Assembly (NCBI RefSeq): GCF_050436995.1
Contig: NC_134763.1
Location: 10,039,001 to 10,103,000, forward strand
Origin: Anticarsia gemmatalis
Lineage: Eukaryota; Arthropoda; Insecta; Lepidoptera; Erebidae
Length of the DNA: 64,000 nucleotides
Direction: 5' to 3'
The position numbers and the translations under genes were made by a program. The notes beneath the pieces are model-generated. The model was not told where the DNA came from, searched no databases, and worked only from the letters and a program-made list of their open reading frames with translations. Of this stretch, positions 45,001 to 57,500 are shown piece after piece (positions within the stretch are counted from its first letter, which is position 1; every line of letters starts with the position of its first letter).

Positions 45001-48000
45001 CATTTGATACCAAAATCGTTGAAATATCTCCATAAACAAAAAGTCACATTTGCAAGTTGCTCTCGTAATTATAAAGTATCAAATTCCTTAATAATTCAGA
45101 CATGAGTCCATATTATTGTTAGTAGCAACAAAGTAACTAATTATAGTTAGTACTATTATTTTGTGGTAGGTAGGTACTGTAAAGTTTTATAGTTTTTAAA
45201 TGAATTTGAACTTAGCTTTCCTCATCTGTAGGTAATGAAAAAAATGACAATCCCTCGTCCTTCTTTTTCGACAAACATCCATCAAATAAGCAATGCTTTA
45301 AACCTGCCATTCTATTTTAAACGTTTTTATAATAATATTACTCATAAAACTTCTAATAAACGCACGCACGAGCTCGACGCGCGTCGACACTCGACTCTCG
45401 GAGTGGCGCCGACGCCACGCGAATTTGTAGGCACTTATAGCTGTAGGTACGGCCGAGTGACGGGGGCCTGGCACTACTTTCGATACGTATACCACGTATA
45501 AGTGTTCGTATACGTATGGCTATAGTGAGAATATGAAATCTTGACAGCCTTTCGCAAAATAAATCAATGATAATAAAATGAAGTTCAAGCCTATGTTCTG
45601 AATCTATACTAATATTATAATCTATACTAATTTTATAAAGCTGAAGAGTTTGTTTGTTTGAACGTGCTAATCTCGGGAACTACTGGTCCGATTTGAAAAA
45701 TTCTTTCAGTGTTAGATAGTCCATTTATCGAGAAAAGCTATAGTCTATATAACATCACACTATGGCCATTAGGAGCGGAGCAGCAAAAAAAATGTTACAA
45801 AAACGGGGAAAATTATGACCCATTCTCTCTTCGGTGAGGCGAGTGAATTTGGGCGGGTCAGCTAGTATGAACAAATTGTGAAAATAGAATGAACTTACCT
45901 CGGAGGTTACTTCCAGGACTTGGTCTCCAGCTGAAGGCATTTCCTTCCAGCCGAGTACCGACACGGGCGTTGACGGTGGCGCCTCTTGGACTGATCTGCC
46001 GTCCGCTGAGTTTAGTACTCGGACCTAAGAATATTTATGGTATGAGGTATCTTGTTTTTGAACATTACATCTAAGGAGTGTTCACTAATATAATAAATGC
46101 GATATACGTAGGTACTCGTACAATATGCGCTTTTAAACATTTTTACAGAAACAAGTCAATGTTTATACCTTCGCCCAGCCAGTGCCTGCCACAATAACGC
46201 TGCCTCGTCTCAACGTGCCTCTCTGCACTAATACTGTTGCTTGTTTTCTAAACAAACAAATTTATTAAGAAAAACAATAAAATAAACATAACGAATGATT
46301 GCTATATTATGGGTTTATAGTGTTATTTGAACGTATTCATACAGAACTGTCAACTTTTAGTCTACTAACAAATGGATCTAACAAGTTAATTGCATTCCTA
46401 ACTAGGTTCATTCGCAATTGCAATTATTTTGACCTGTAACCACATAGAAAATAAAATCAAATAAAGTCAAAAGTCTGTATGCTTTATCATATTCTGTCTA
46501 AATCTATGTTATCTACTGTGCTCCATAAACAAAAAAGTCAACATTACAATATCGCGAGAGCTACTCACCCGATCTTAGCATCCAACTGTGCTTCAAGCAC
46601 GACTCCCTCAACATAACCTCCTGGGTCTGCCTTCAGTTCCATCAACTGTGCCTGTAGCGTCAGAGCTTCGACCAATGTGTCTAAGTTCTGTTTCTTGAGA
46701 GCAGACACCGGTATAGCCTGGACATCACCGCCTATCTCCTCGCAGATAATACCGAGGGCGGCGAGTGCGCGCATCGTTTTATCCTAAAAATAAAAATGCT
46801 GGTTGCTTTGTGGGGTTTTTGAGGTTGTTTAAATTTATCTAAGCTAGTTTTTCGTTGTTACATTACTATAATCGAGGAATAATTTTGGAGTTTATTAGTC
46901 TCGAATTAGATTATCTGATAAAGGATTTTTTTATTACTTATATGATTACTTATATGTTTAGGTGCAGACTGTAGAATAACATAAGTAAATTGAAGTAGAA
47001 TGAAATTAATCAATTTGAAGCGGCGTCATTGATAGAAATAAATAAATAATAAATTTAACCCATTACTGTCCCACTGCTGGGCAAGGGTCTCCTCCCGTAA
47101 TGAGGGAAGGTTTAGGCCTTGAGTCCACCACGCTGGCCAAGTGCGGGTTGGGGACTTTGCATGCCCTCAATAAATGTATTCAAATTTTAGGCATGCAAGG
47201 TTTCCTCACGATGTTTTCCTTCAGCGTTGGAGCATGTGATAATTAAGTATGAGTATTTCTAATACACACATAACTTCGAAAAGTCATTGGTGTGTTGCCT
47301 CGGGGATTGATAGAAAATCATTATTATTATTACATAATATATATTAATATATATTGTAATATATATTACAATATATATTAATATATATTATGTAATAATA
47401 TAATAATGATTTTCTATCGTACCTATTTTAGCGTTACATAAATGATGTTACGATTTTACGAACACGCGAATGTACGTACGAGTCATTTTAGCGTTACATA
47501 AATGATGTTACGATTTTACGAACACGCGAATGTACGTACGAGTCATTCATACGAGTCAAGTTTACGTACGAGCGTATACCGGCGTATACGTAGGCAAATA
47601 CTAACGTAAAATAGTTTGTTTTCATTTCTAAAGTACAATAAATCACGTAGAACAACATAGATATAAAATAGAGGCATACCTACAATGTTCACACCTGGCT
47701 TGTCGATTTTGTTGATCGCCACCAATATTGGAACTGTAACAATAGAATAACGGCTGTTATACAAACAATTAAGATATAGTTTCAAACCAAAATAGTTGAA
47801 AAAGTCAAGTGCATATTTTCCTACAAATAAAATGAAGTAACTGGTGATTGTGGTACTTTTTGTGGGGACTAAACTGCGTGGCCTAAATAGCTTTTCCTAT
47901 TTTTTTGTATGTTATTGTCCAAAGTTTGAATATTGGGACTTGTCTTATAAACCTCCATGTCACTACAAGTATTAAAACTACCGCTAAATGTGCCTCAGAA

Positions 48001-50766
48001 ACCGGGCATAACTGAAGTATGCGAGTGATAGAATACCCTGAGTATACCTCTGCTGCAAAAAGTAAAGAGTAAAGTTACAAAAAGTACTTATACCACTCAC
48101 CATTAGCCTCCCTGGCCATACGTATAGACTCGACAGTCTGCTCCATGACTCCATCATCAGCTGCTACAACTAACACCACGATGTCAGTGGCGTGAGCGCC
48201 GCGCGACCGCATTGACGTGAACGCGGCGTGCCCCGGCGTGTCTAAGAATGTCACTTTCTCGCCTGATGCCAGTTGCACTGGAGGAAAATAGCAATTAATT
48301 TTTAATCCCTCTCTAATTAAATGACGTAACCCTATGGTTTAGGTGTCGAAACTGCGATGAACTCTCATTGCTTTATAAACCTGAGCCCACTCTTTAGAAC
48401 AGAGTTTGAAATTAAAATGGAGTATACAGTCACCAGTAGATTTTCAGCTATGCTGATAAGGTAAACATGGAACCACTGGGGCGCTTGATATTTGCGAGTA
48501 CTTTTTACGTAAACGTGCATGTTTTACAACGTACGAAAACAAATTAATAAAAAAATATGATTAAAAAAAAAAATCAAATAAAAATGTGTAGTATAAGTAG
48601 AAGTATAAAAATATTAATAAAAGCTTAGTTACCTTCAAAGGCACCAATATGCTGCGTAATGCCCCCGAACTCCTGATCCACTACAGAGGTATCACGTAGC
48701 GAGTCCAACAGCGTCGTCTTCCCATGGTCCACATGTCCCATCACACAGACTACGGGCGGCCGGGGTTTGAGAGCTTCAGGCGGCGCGGGTGGTGCCGGGA
48801 ATGCATCTTTATTCTGTAGAAGCAAATATTCCAATTGATATTGGTGGTGAGCAGTAATGAGTGCAACTACTGCAGTCTCGGATTCGATATAGGTCGAGTT
48901 AAAAATAGTGTGTGTGTTACTAGAATTTAATCAAGAAATTATGTACCTATGCCTTCATAACTTTTGAACTTTCATGTTGCATGTTTAACATAAATATATT
49001 TCTTCTCCTTGCCAGTCGAATTTTTCAAGCATACCAGGCCATGAGGGTCATGGAATTGACAGTGTTCCTTTGTAATATGCACATTGCACATGACTTGAAC
49101 CATTTGTAGCAACAACATAAGACAATAAATCTCACAAAACGTAAATATGTTTTACAACATACCTCTTCTTCTGCAACTTCTTCATCAGGCCTGGGCACAA
49201 TCTTGAACCTACACCCAGATATCTTGACAACATCTCTTATGATCTGAGGGTTATGTATCACAGTTTTCTCTGTATATTCTATGTCTGAATCTTTGTCTGC
49301 AAACTCTAATGACTTGTACACATGATCTGAAAGAGAAGATAAATAATAATATCACTATCAGTTCGAACTGATTAAAATTCGCAAACAGGTTTATTTTTGA
49401 CTAGCTGACCCGCACAACTTCGCTTGCGTCACCTAAGAGAATTGGTAAAAATGTTCCCCGTTTTTATAACATTTTTCGTTGCTACTCCGCTCCTAATGAC
49501 CGTAGCGTGATGTTATATAGCCTATAACCTTCCTCGATAAATGGGCTATCTAACACTGAAAGAATTTTTCAAATCGGACCAGTAGTTCCTGAGATTAGCG
49601 CGTTCAAACAAACAAACAAACAAACAAACTCTTCAGCTTTATAATATTAGTATAGATTTCTTTAGTTTTATATTGTTAATTTTATTCTGTTATCCAGTTG
49701 TTTAATCTGTTATACCTGAATATATGCACGCTTATACTTCTCATTTGGAACTGCACTAGCTCTGGAACTGAACTTAGTGCATTAAAATATACATTTATTG
49801 CCTTTGTATAGTATAGTATATAATGTAGTAAGTAGTGTATCCAACTGCTGATCACAAGATCTTGGGTTAAGGTATAACAGGTGTAATTATAATAGATAGA
49901 GTTTCTTACCTAAGTCTTTGTTGAGAACATTTGCTAGTTCTTGGACAGTCATGTTACGCCATATACCCACCACCTCAGCACTCTTTGGGGAGTACCTGAT
50001 TGATGATCTTCCTTGACTCTCTGCTTCCTGTCACAATAAAAAAATCATAATATAAAAGCCAGTACAGACTAAAAATAGTTTAAAGTTAAATCAATCAAAG
50101 ATTTAGCTGGAGGACTACTTAAACTTTCCATGTTCCATTCCATAAAGTTTTTGTTATAAATCGCAAAATTATTGTTTTGTATGCTACATTTTCTGGGCTA
50201 CTATCAAGGATATTAAAAACACCTAATGCCAGTTTATTTAGCTCAGAATTAGAATCTGAGACTTAGGTATTTGCTGCTGAATTTGAATTACAAACACTTT
50301 TTTTCTAATTTGATGTCAAACCTTTTGCGCTAATGGTTATACAAACCTTTTCCTCAGGTGATCTTCTTTTCTTACAGCACACATAGGACACAGACAGTTG
50401 TCTTGCCCATTGATGACTATTATTTAAAGGAACTTTCTTAATACCATACACTTGTGCTACTAATTCATTCTTTATTAACTTTAATGGTAACCTGAAATAA
50501 TATCCTACATGTTAGAAAGTATTTCATTATTAAATATTATATCACTCAATACCGTTCAGGTGATATTGATTCACAGAATACTGGTATAACAGCGCTGATT
50601 AAACGAGGTTAGACAATATTTATTGCAAATGACATCATATTGAATCTCATCAAAAAAGTTATGTTTTTCTATGATAATAATGATTAAAGAGACCTTCGAT
50701 ACCTTCGATAACTTGTAGTTTTTACAAATAAAACACTTACCGTCTAAATAATAGACTTTTGTACAT
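42060..50766 (-). CDS. MTIF2: Mitochondrial translation initiation factor IF-2
   Basis: GTPase that brings fMet-tRNA to the mitochondrial ribosome. Fifteen exons on the minus strand: 50741-50766, 50347-50491, 49910-50027, 49163-49326, 48633-48813, 48101-48277, 47684-47733, 46569-46783, 46169-46247, 45899-46024, 43947-44172, 43495-43616, 43091-43274, 42574-42714, 42060-42232. Total 2127 nt, 708 residues (human about 727). The basic start MYKSLLFRRLPLKLIKN suits a mitochondrial presequence. MTVQELANVLNKDL is the N-domain. G motifs: GHVDHGKT (177-184), GGITQHIG, DTPGH (224-228), NKID (278-281), SAL. Domains II-IV follow: QRGTLRRGSVIVAG, then GDVDGSVEAILD, ending VPVAGCRCVKG and TGWDPGF, as in mtIF2. 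No downstream gap or break. Head-to-head with PPM1. Confidence 0.95.
44203..44545 (+). repeat. Dispersed lepidopteran repeat (GTTTAACGTGCC family)
   Basis: Reads TTGGAGTCGACTTCCAATCT, CTGGATACCAGTATCTTACA, TGGAGCGACC, then GATAACCGGGACCCACAATT TAACGTGCC. I recognise this order from repeats common in moth genomes; the class is unsure. In an mtIF2 intron. A reversed fragment is at 15258-15345. Confidence 0.5.
45601..45865 (-). mobile_element. RTE-type retroelement tail, reverse orientation (mtIF2 intron)
   Basis: Reverse complement runs from CTAGCTGACCCGCCCAAATT to TATAGATT, with a duplicated TATAGATT end (AATCTATACTAATATTATAATCTATACTAA on the plus strand, in two parts). Same order as the other copies. 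Same strand sense as mtIF2. Confidence 0.65.
47055..47310 (+). repeat. Dispersed repeat, fullest copy of CCCTCAATAAATGTATT family
   Basis: CCCATTACTGTCCCACTGCT, GGGCAAGGGTCTCCTCCCGT, GAGTCCACCACGCTGGCCAA, CCCTCAATAAATGTATT, then CCTCACGATGTTTTCCTTCA. Shared pieces occur at 7100-7290, 17497-17590 and 26240-26312. In an mtIF2 intron. Confidence 0.55.
47309..47418. repeat. 110-bp AT-rich near-perfect palindrome
   Basis: Arms GATAGAAAATCATTATTATT and AATAATGATTTTCTATC enclose ACATAATATATATTAATATA and its complement. Nearly the whole segment folds into one stem. It sits directly after the dispersed repeat and before a tandem duplication. Confidence 0.7.
47425..47544 (+). repeat. Exact tandem duplication, two copies of 60 bp
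   Basis: ATTTTAGCGTTACATAAATG ... GAATGTACGTACGAGTC occurs twice with a 60-bp period and no mismatch (47425-47484, 47485-47544). In the mtIF2 intron between exons 47684-47733 and 46569-46783. Confidence 0.9.
47976..48007 (-). mobile_element. Foldback MITE, half copy
   Basis: AACTACCGCTAAATGTGCCT then CAGAAACCGGG is the right arm of the family, without a left arm. Followed by CATAACTG, as in copy 2. Confidence 0.55.
49401..49658 (+). mobile_element. RTE-type retroelement tail (mtIF2 intron)
   Basis: Intact copy from CTAGCTGACCCGCACAACTT to TAGTATAGATT, with a (CAAA)n run before the 3' end. Serves as the unbroken reference for the interrupted copy at 9472/11605. Confidence 0.7.
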
Positions 50767-51722
50767 TTTTTCTGTTATAAAATACAGAATATAATCGCAA
50801 AGTTATCAGAGCAAGGTTATGTCATAGATCTTCAAGGCTATTTGTTTTTATAGCAATAAATTAAATCAGAGTATCAATGTCGATGAAAGAATTTTATCAA
50901 TTTGCTTTTGATCGTAGGAGACATTGCTGTATAAAGTAATAAATGTAATTTACTTCATAACATAACCTCCAAAACTTATTCGTGAATTTGACAGGAGGAT
51001 CACGAAAGGTGTTACGTTTCGTTACATTAAAGGGAAAATTTGTTATTCACATCATGTTTAATATTTAGCGCTCATTACAGATAATATTTTTTTGAACAAT
51101 ACAAATATAAAGAATATTGTTTCTCAATTTCACTATACAAAAATAAAACAAGTTTGGCTAATATATTATCTTCTAATTGATTTCAGTTAGATTTGGCTAT
51201 GAACAACTAGATAAGTCTGTACCATTTTTTTTATCTGTTGATAATTGTGTTTGCTATGTAATTATGAGACAAAAATCAATAATTCTATAGGTATAATAAT
51301 TTATTTTATTTTATTCCAGCAAAATCTTCTTGATTCAACAATAAAACCCATAAACAATATCCGATAAAATTCATTTAAAAAATTAAATCATAGACAAGTA
51401 CTATTTATGTCCGCCATTCATTCTTTTGAGTTGCTTTTTCGTTTTACGATTCCCGAGAGCACGATTTGTCATCGAGATCTACGCAACACCATCGCGTAAT
51501 TAATTAACCTACGTAGAAACTATTGAAACAATAAACTCCACGCGTTGAGGCATCACAGCCACCAGTGTAGTGTAACAGCCATCTGACGTGATCATACTGT
51601 GAGATCGTATCTACCAGTGATGCTTTTGCTTGCCTTTTACGTTATCGTTTACGACGTGAGTTCGAGTGCCTGATGGTGTGGAAACTATGTGCGATTAACT
51701 CAATAGAAACAGAGGACTCAGC
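50767..51722. promoter_or_regulatory. Shared upstream region of mtIF2 (-) and PPM1 (+)
   Basis: About 960 bp between divergent start codons. AT-rich in its mtIF2-proximal part, closer to balanced over the last 300 bp before the PPM1 start, which likely includes the PPM1 5'UTR. No specific element assigned. Confidence 0.4.
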
Positions 51723-54394
51723 ATGGGGGCGTTTTTGGATAAGCCCAAGACTAAGAAATACAACGAGACAGGGGAAGGGAATGGTCTTCGCTATGGCGTG
51801 GCGTCGATGCAGGGTTGGCGCGTGGAGATGGAGGATGCGCATCACGCGCAGTTAACTTTGAACGGCACTCTATCGGACTGGTCTTACTTCGCGGTGTTCG
51901 ATGGGCATGCGGGAGCGCGGGTGTCAGCGCATTGCGCGGACAACCTCCTCGAATGTATCCTGCAAACGGATGAGTTCCGGCGCGAGGATATAGCCGAGGC
52001 TATCCGCGCTGGATTCCTGGACTTGGACAAGAAGATGCGAGAGCTTCCGGAGCTGTGCAACGGCGTGGAGAAGTCTGGCTCGACAGCGGTGTGCGCGTTC
52101 GTATCACCCAAACAGATATACATAGCGAACTGCGGCGACTCCCGCGCAGTGCTGGCGCGTAACGGAGCGCCTATCTTCGCTACGAGAGACCACAAACCGG
52201 AGTTACCATCGGAGAAGTCGCGTATAGTGCAGGCCGGCGGGTCTGTTATGATCCAGCGTGTGAACGGAAGTTTGGCTGTGTCTAGGGCTCTGGGAGACTA
52301 TGAGTACAAGAAGGTGCTGGATCGCGGTCCCTGCGAGCAGCTGGTGTCTCCTGAGCCGGAAGTCTCCACTCACGAGAGGAGTGAGGGAGAGGATGAGTTT
52401 TTGGTGCTGGCTTGTGACGGTGTGTGGGATGTGATGAGCAATGAGGCGCTGTGTGCATATGTGCACTCATTACTTCAGCTGACGGATGACCTTGTGGCCA
52501 TCACCAACCAGGTCATCGACACCTGCCTCTATAAGGTTAGTGATCCCTATAATGATGTTTTGCTGTTTTTCTCTTTGAGAGTGCTATTTCTGTAGCTCAT
52601 TAATTTTAGTATGCTTAATTATAGAAGTCACCTTATCATTAATTGGTTAGCATTGGAAATAATGGAGGCGAGATATAGTTGATAACCTGTTCCCAAGCTG
52701 TTTGTTTGCAATAATAAATGATTAACTATATGAAATATAATTATTAATTAACAAAACAAACATAATATTAACCTCTTTAGACGTTAGACCCTCATTTACA
52801 CATGTGCATATTTGTAAACAACTTTTTTATTTTATTTTTTCACAAGTATTTGTCTTGTTACAATATATTTGATGAAATTGTTTTTTTTTACAATGACTGA
52901 AAGCATGACACCTAGGTATTATAGGTATATATTTTTTTAACAGTTTTTATATGGCCTTCTCTTCATTTCTTTTTTGCTACTCAAGTCAAAATTTTACTGT
53001 GTAATCATTATTGTACAGAAAAAAATTGTATTACTTAATTGATAGTATTTTACAACATACATTATCAGCATTAATTGTTATTTCATAAATTTCAATTACT
53101 CAATTTTAGCCTGATCATTTTATAAACATAAAAGTATATTTATTTTATGCCAAGTCTTAGCTAGGTTTTCATTTATATCAAGCCTTAGTAAAAAAGAAAA
53201 TTGATAGCACATAAGCCTTTCTTTAATAAGAAGTAAAAAACATTATTTGAAGGAAGTATCTCTTCAGTAGAAAAAGGCTTAAGAGGATATTAATACAACT
53301 ATACTTACATCATTCTTCCACTAGAGCTGTAAATGTATTGTTTTTATGTTTCAAATAGCAACATTACACTCGAGTAATTTTATCATGCAATAGAAATAAC
53401 CAAACAGGTGGGTAATTAGTAGATTCTTTTACATCACTGGCAACATTTATGTGGCCAAAGTGTTCGTGAAATCCATATTATTACTACTGTACAGTTTTAA
53501 TTGATTTAACTTTCTAATTTTGCTTTTAAACTACCTCATACTTGTGTATAATTTGATAGTTGATACAACCAATACTGGCAACATGTTTATGTTTTTTCCA
53601 AACATTGGAGGTATTGCATAATCTTATGTAACTTACATTGTAATAAACTGTTTTGATAATGGTTCAAACAGGTTCCCAAAATTATCCCTATGTTTTGGTT
53701 GATAGAGTTTATTTTCCTATAACATTTCTAACGGTTCAATGTCTTATTTATTGCATCATGGTCATGAAATATGCAATTTTAAGGGCATAATGTTGGAATT
53801 TGAATCACTTCCTGTATGCTATTTTGAGATGGTATGAAGTCATCTACCATTTCTTAGATCTGCTTTGAACAATGCTTGATGGGCCCAGTTTAATCATAAT
53901 CTTGCATTTATTAAAGTTTGAGAGTGATAAAGAAGGAAAACCTGCAGGGATTTTTTTGATCTTAAGGTTGCAGCCGAACTCCTATCATTTTAAAATAATA
54001 TCTATGCATAGTATAAGACTTTAAATAGTTGACTAAATCACCCCTTAAATTTAGCTTATTAGAACAATACAAACTTCCCAGCTATCCCATTTATTTTGTG
54101 CCTTGTAATTCTAGTTTTCATATAAAATTACTCACTTTGTAAATGTTTGGTATCCAGCAACAGGATTTATAGTCCCTGAAACATTTACAGCCACAAAAAT
54201 TAATCTCTTAGCTGGAAGCAAGAAATATGAACTTGCAGGCTTGAGATGTCTTCTCACCCCCACTTGTATCTTACAGGGTAGTAAAGACAACATGAGTATC
54301 GTGCTGGTGGTGTTCCCCGCTGCGCCGAAGCCGAACGCCGAGGCCCAGCGCGCCGACCGCGAGCTCGACGAGACGTTGCGACAAAGGCTCACAG
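51723..54394 (+). CDS. PPM1A/B-type metal-dependent Ser/Thr phosphatase, C-terminus missing
   Basis: PP2C-family phosphatase (Drosophila alphabet type) that dephosphorylates stress-kinase and other targets and needs Mn/Mg. Exon 1 51723-52535 gives 271 residues; exon 2 starts at 54277 (GSKDNMSIVLVVFP). The start MGAFLDKP carries Gly2, the N-myristoylation site of PPM1A/B. Metal ligands are visible: E37/D38 (MEDAH), D60 (FDGHAG), D232 (CDGVWD) and D275 (SKDN). Catalytic core motifs GSTAVCAF, NCGDSRAVL, DHKPELPSE and LAVSRALGDYEYK are all present. The usual PP2C C-terminal helical region (LPPGG...SK) is absent by 54394. There a GT donor (GTTGCT, weak) may splice to exons beyond the window. Otherwise the frame runs on to TAG at 54502-54504 with a His/Asn-rich tail (346 residues in all). 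Confidence 0.92.
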
Positions 54395-54504
54395 GTTGCT
54401 ATCATTCACTACTGCATGCCTGCTCACACAAACACAGAAACAGAAATCACAATAATCATATAGATACACCTGAGTGTAGGAGTGACAATGATGCTAGAGC
54501 TTAG

Positions 54505-57500
54505 TCTCCACTTTATATTCGACGGTTTCCACTGGCTGGTGTAATGTTGCCTTCGCCAAGTTTATAAGCAGACTATTTTGACAGTTCGGTTCCGATCTTT
54601 GATTGGTTTTCGCGCCAAGTGCCAGCCGTCGAAATAATTGTAGAGACATCGATGTATGTGGAGGGCCTTATTTTTATGGTTTAGGAACTTTTAAAAGGTT
54701 CTAGAAACTCATTATGATGACAGTTTATTGAGCTTTAGAATAAGTAAAAAGACGAATATTGGTTAGCCATCGTTTACTCTGTATTGCAGGACAAAGTTCT
54801 GTCGATATTAATTTAGGTTTACGTTTTTTCTCCGAATTGCCATAGTTGCCAAAATTATTTTTTAGTTAATAAGCAATATCAGGGTACATTTTTGAGTACA
54901 AATCACTTTATTTTTTGTTTGCAAAACGTAGGTAAGTTAAGTCAGAGATTTTATTATGGCAAAGACATAGCGTATAGTGTATGTGAGAAGAAGTGTTCAA
55001 ATTAATGGGAATTGATGGGGCCTTGAGAATTTTAGGGTAGCTATGTATATTACCGCAAAAGTTATTTAAACTAATATTGGCACAAATCACGATTAGTCGC
55101 AATTTCTATAATAAAGAAGGAATTGATATTAACGCGTATAATGTGATAATTAGCACCGTAAAATCTATTTCAAAAGTAGGAAATTATAATGTAACTGTAG
55201 AGAGGTTTACAAAACTTTCAGGCGTGCCTGAATGACTCAAGAGTCTAAATTAAGAACCATTGCGATCGTTTGAGATCAATCTTCCGCGGCGGAAAGGTGT
55301 TTGTGAAACTACTCCCGAACCTATGTTGCGTCAAAACTATGTTTTACGTAGACGACATTGATGCGTGAACTTTGTTAACAAACTTTGCTAATTTTAGTCT
55401 CATTACTTTATACAAAAAGTAGTAGTAAAAGTCCTATTTTGAATAAATGCACTCATAGTTCATAAAATACGATTAACTTCCTTAAAATTGTTAAATTAGG
55501 AATACTTTTCGCCAAATATTCTTCGATTCTGAATATAACTGACAAAAATTGAAGCAATACACTTAACGTGTTCTTTGGCTTTAAAAGTATGAAAGACATA
55601 CAATTAATCGTAAGAATTTAAATCGTAAAATGAAACTTTTTTTAAAAGTAAATTTTCCTTTTTATAATAAAATTGAATAAACTCAATCAATTTGTAGTAA
55701 TCGCGATTAACACTTGTGCACATAATACTCAAGGGCAATTTTACTAAGGAATTCGTATTAACTAAACGTTTTTGTTCTAAGAATATTATATTACAAGACG
55801 TAGTTCTTTCCTGCTTTGCTATCGAAAAGTTACCGGTAATTATTATAGCAAGCAAAATAACAAAATAAATAAAAAAGTTTTTTTCCCGTTTTTCAAATAG
55901 CAGTCGAAATCCTTGTTTTCTAGATTCTTTGCCTGATTAGTTCGTCTGAAGTCGATACCATTTTCGCGAAACCCCACTCGATTTCACAAAATTACGGATA
56001 TTATTTCTATCAACGATGTTATACATATTAGTGTATCATATACCAGTAGGTACCGAGTCCTCAGATTGTTATCAAATTTATGACAATCATAGCAATATTT
56101 ACTATCGGGGAATGACATCATTTTCATAAGTAACACACATACGCACTATGTTTTCAATGATAACTGTACTTGTATGCTTTTCACCAAAGAGGCTTATTCT
56201 AGCGGTGCAGTGTTTGTATATTGTAGTTCAGAGCACGAACATTTCAAATCATCGAATGAGCACGCAAATTGCATTCTGCGATTAATGTAGTTTCGGTCTT
56301 GATAATGATATACCTAATTTGATCAAGTTTGAACGATATTGGTATCTTAGAGCTTAAAAGAAGAAGGTTATGTAAAAAAGCCTGATAATCTTTAGTCACC
56401 AATTAAAAAAAAAAATACCTATGCGGGAGTTTTTCGGGAATATTACGTTCCCTGTGCCAATTTTACAACTACAGTTCATAGACAGGTGATTAGTTTGTAG
56501 GGTTAAGAGTTCTCTCAGCTCCCAACTCTCGTGGCAGCATTTCATTGTTGCTTTTCTACTACAGATGCGAGAGGTAGAAAACCGTTGTGTAAAGAAAAAA
56601 TCTACCTGTAAGATTATCTGCAGTGTAAGATATCCTATTAATACCAGCATACAACTTAATACCTCGCTAGCACATTTAGGTGGGAAAGCAGTCTACGTTA
56701 CAAAATTTGGGTTCGTGTTCCAAACTTTTGAAAGTATGTTTCGACTGTCAGCATCGACGAAAAACTTTTCTCCCTCATAAAACGTAAAAGGAAAAAGTAG
56801 GTTACATTTGTCTACTTTCAGTCTAGTCCCAGTGTAAACTATACTATAAACATGTATGTATATGTGACTAACTTGCATGGAAGTTAACACTATGTTGCTC
56901 GATTAGATTTCAATTGCGACCGCAGAATGCATTCGTCTGCGGTGATATCTTCACACCTTTGTTTGTATTTCCGTTTATAACAACTAATTGAACTGCAAGA
57001 TTACTTATTTTAGACTTGTGATGATTGTAGAATCAAAATACTATTCCATATACATTTGTATGCGTTTTCCTGCCATTTTCCGAAACTGTTTTCATATGAA
57101 GTAGTGTAAGTTATTCAAAGATAATCCAGTTTTTTACCAGTAAAAGTATGATTAGAAAAGAACGGGTTTGTATTTTCAGAGATTGCACGTTAGTAATAAA
57201 CAGAGTTTACCATTTTGTATGATAGTTTACGATATTTTTAGCAGTCAATATGCAACGACCATTAACATAGGAGATTATTTAGTCCAATTTTCTTTTATTT
57301 ACGTCAAATATAATTTAACCATTTTTACCCATCGAAATATACCTGAAACCTCGCAAGTTTGTATCCTATTAGTTTTAGTATCAATTTATTATTTTACACT
57401 CATAGCTAGCAATAGTCATCAACTAGAGTACAAATATCATATTGACGTGTTCTGTAGCGCTGTCAGTCGTTATGGGGAAAGTCTAGTGATTCCCGTTTTC

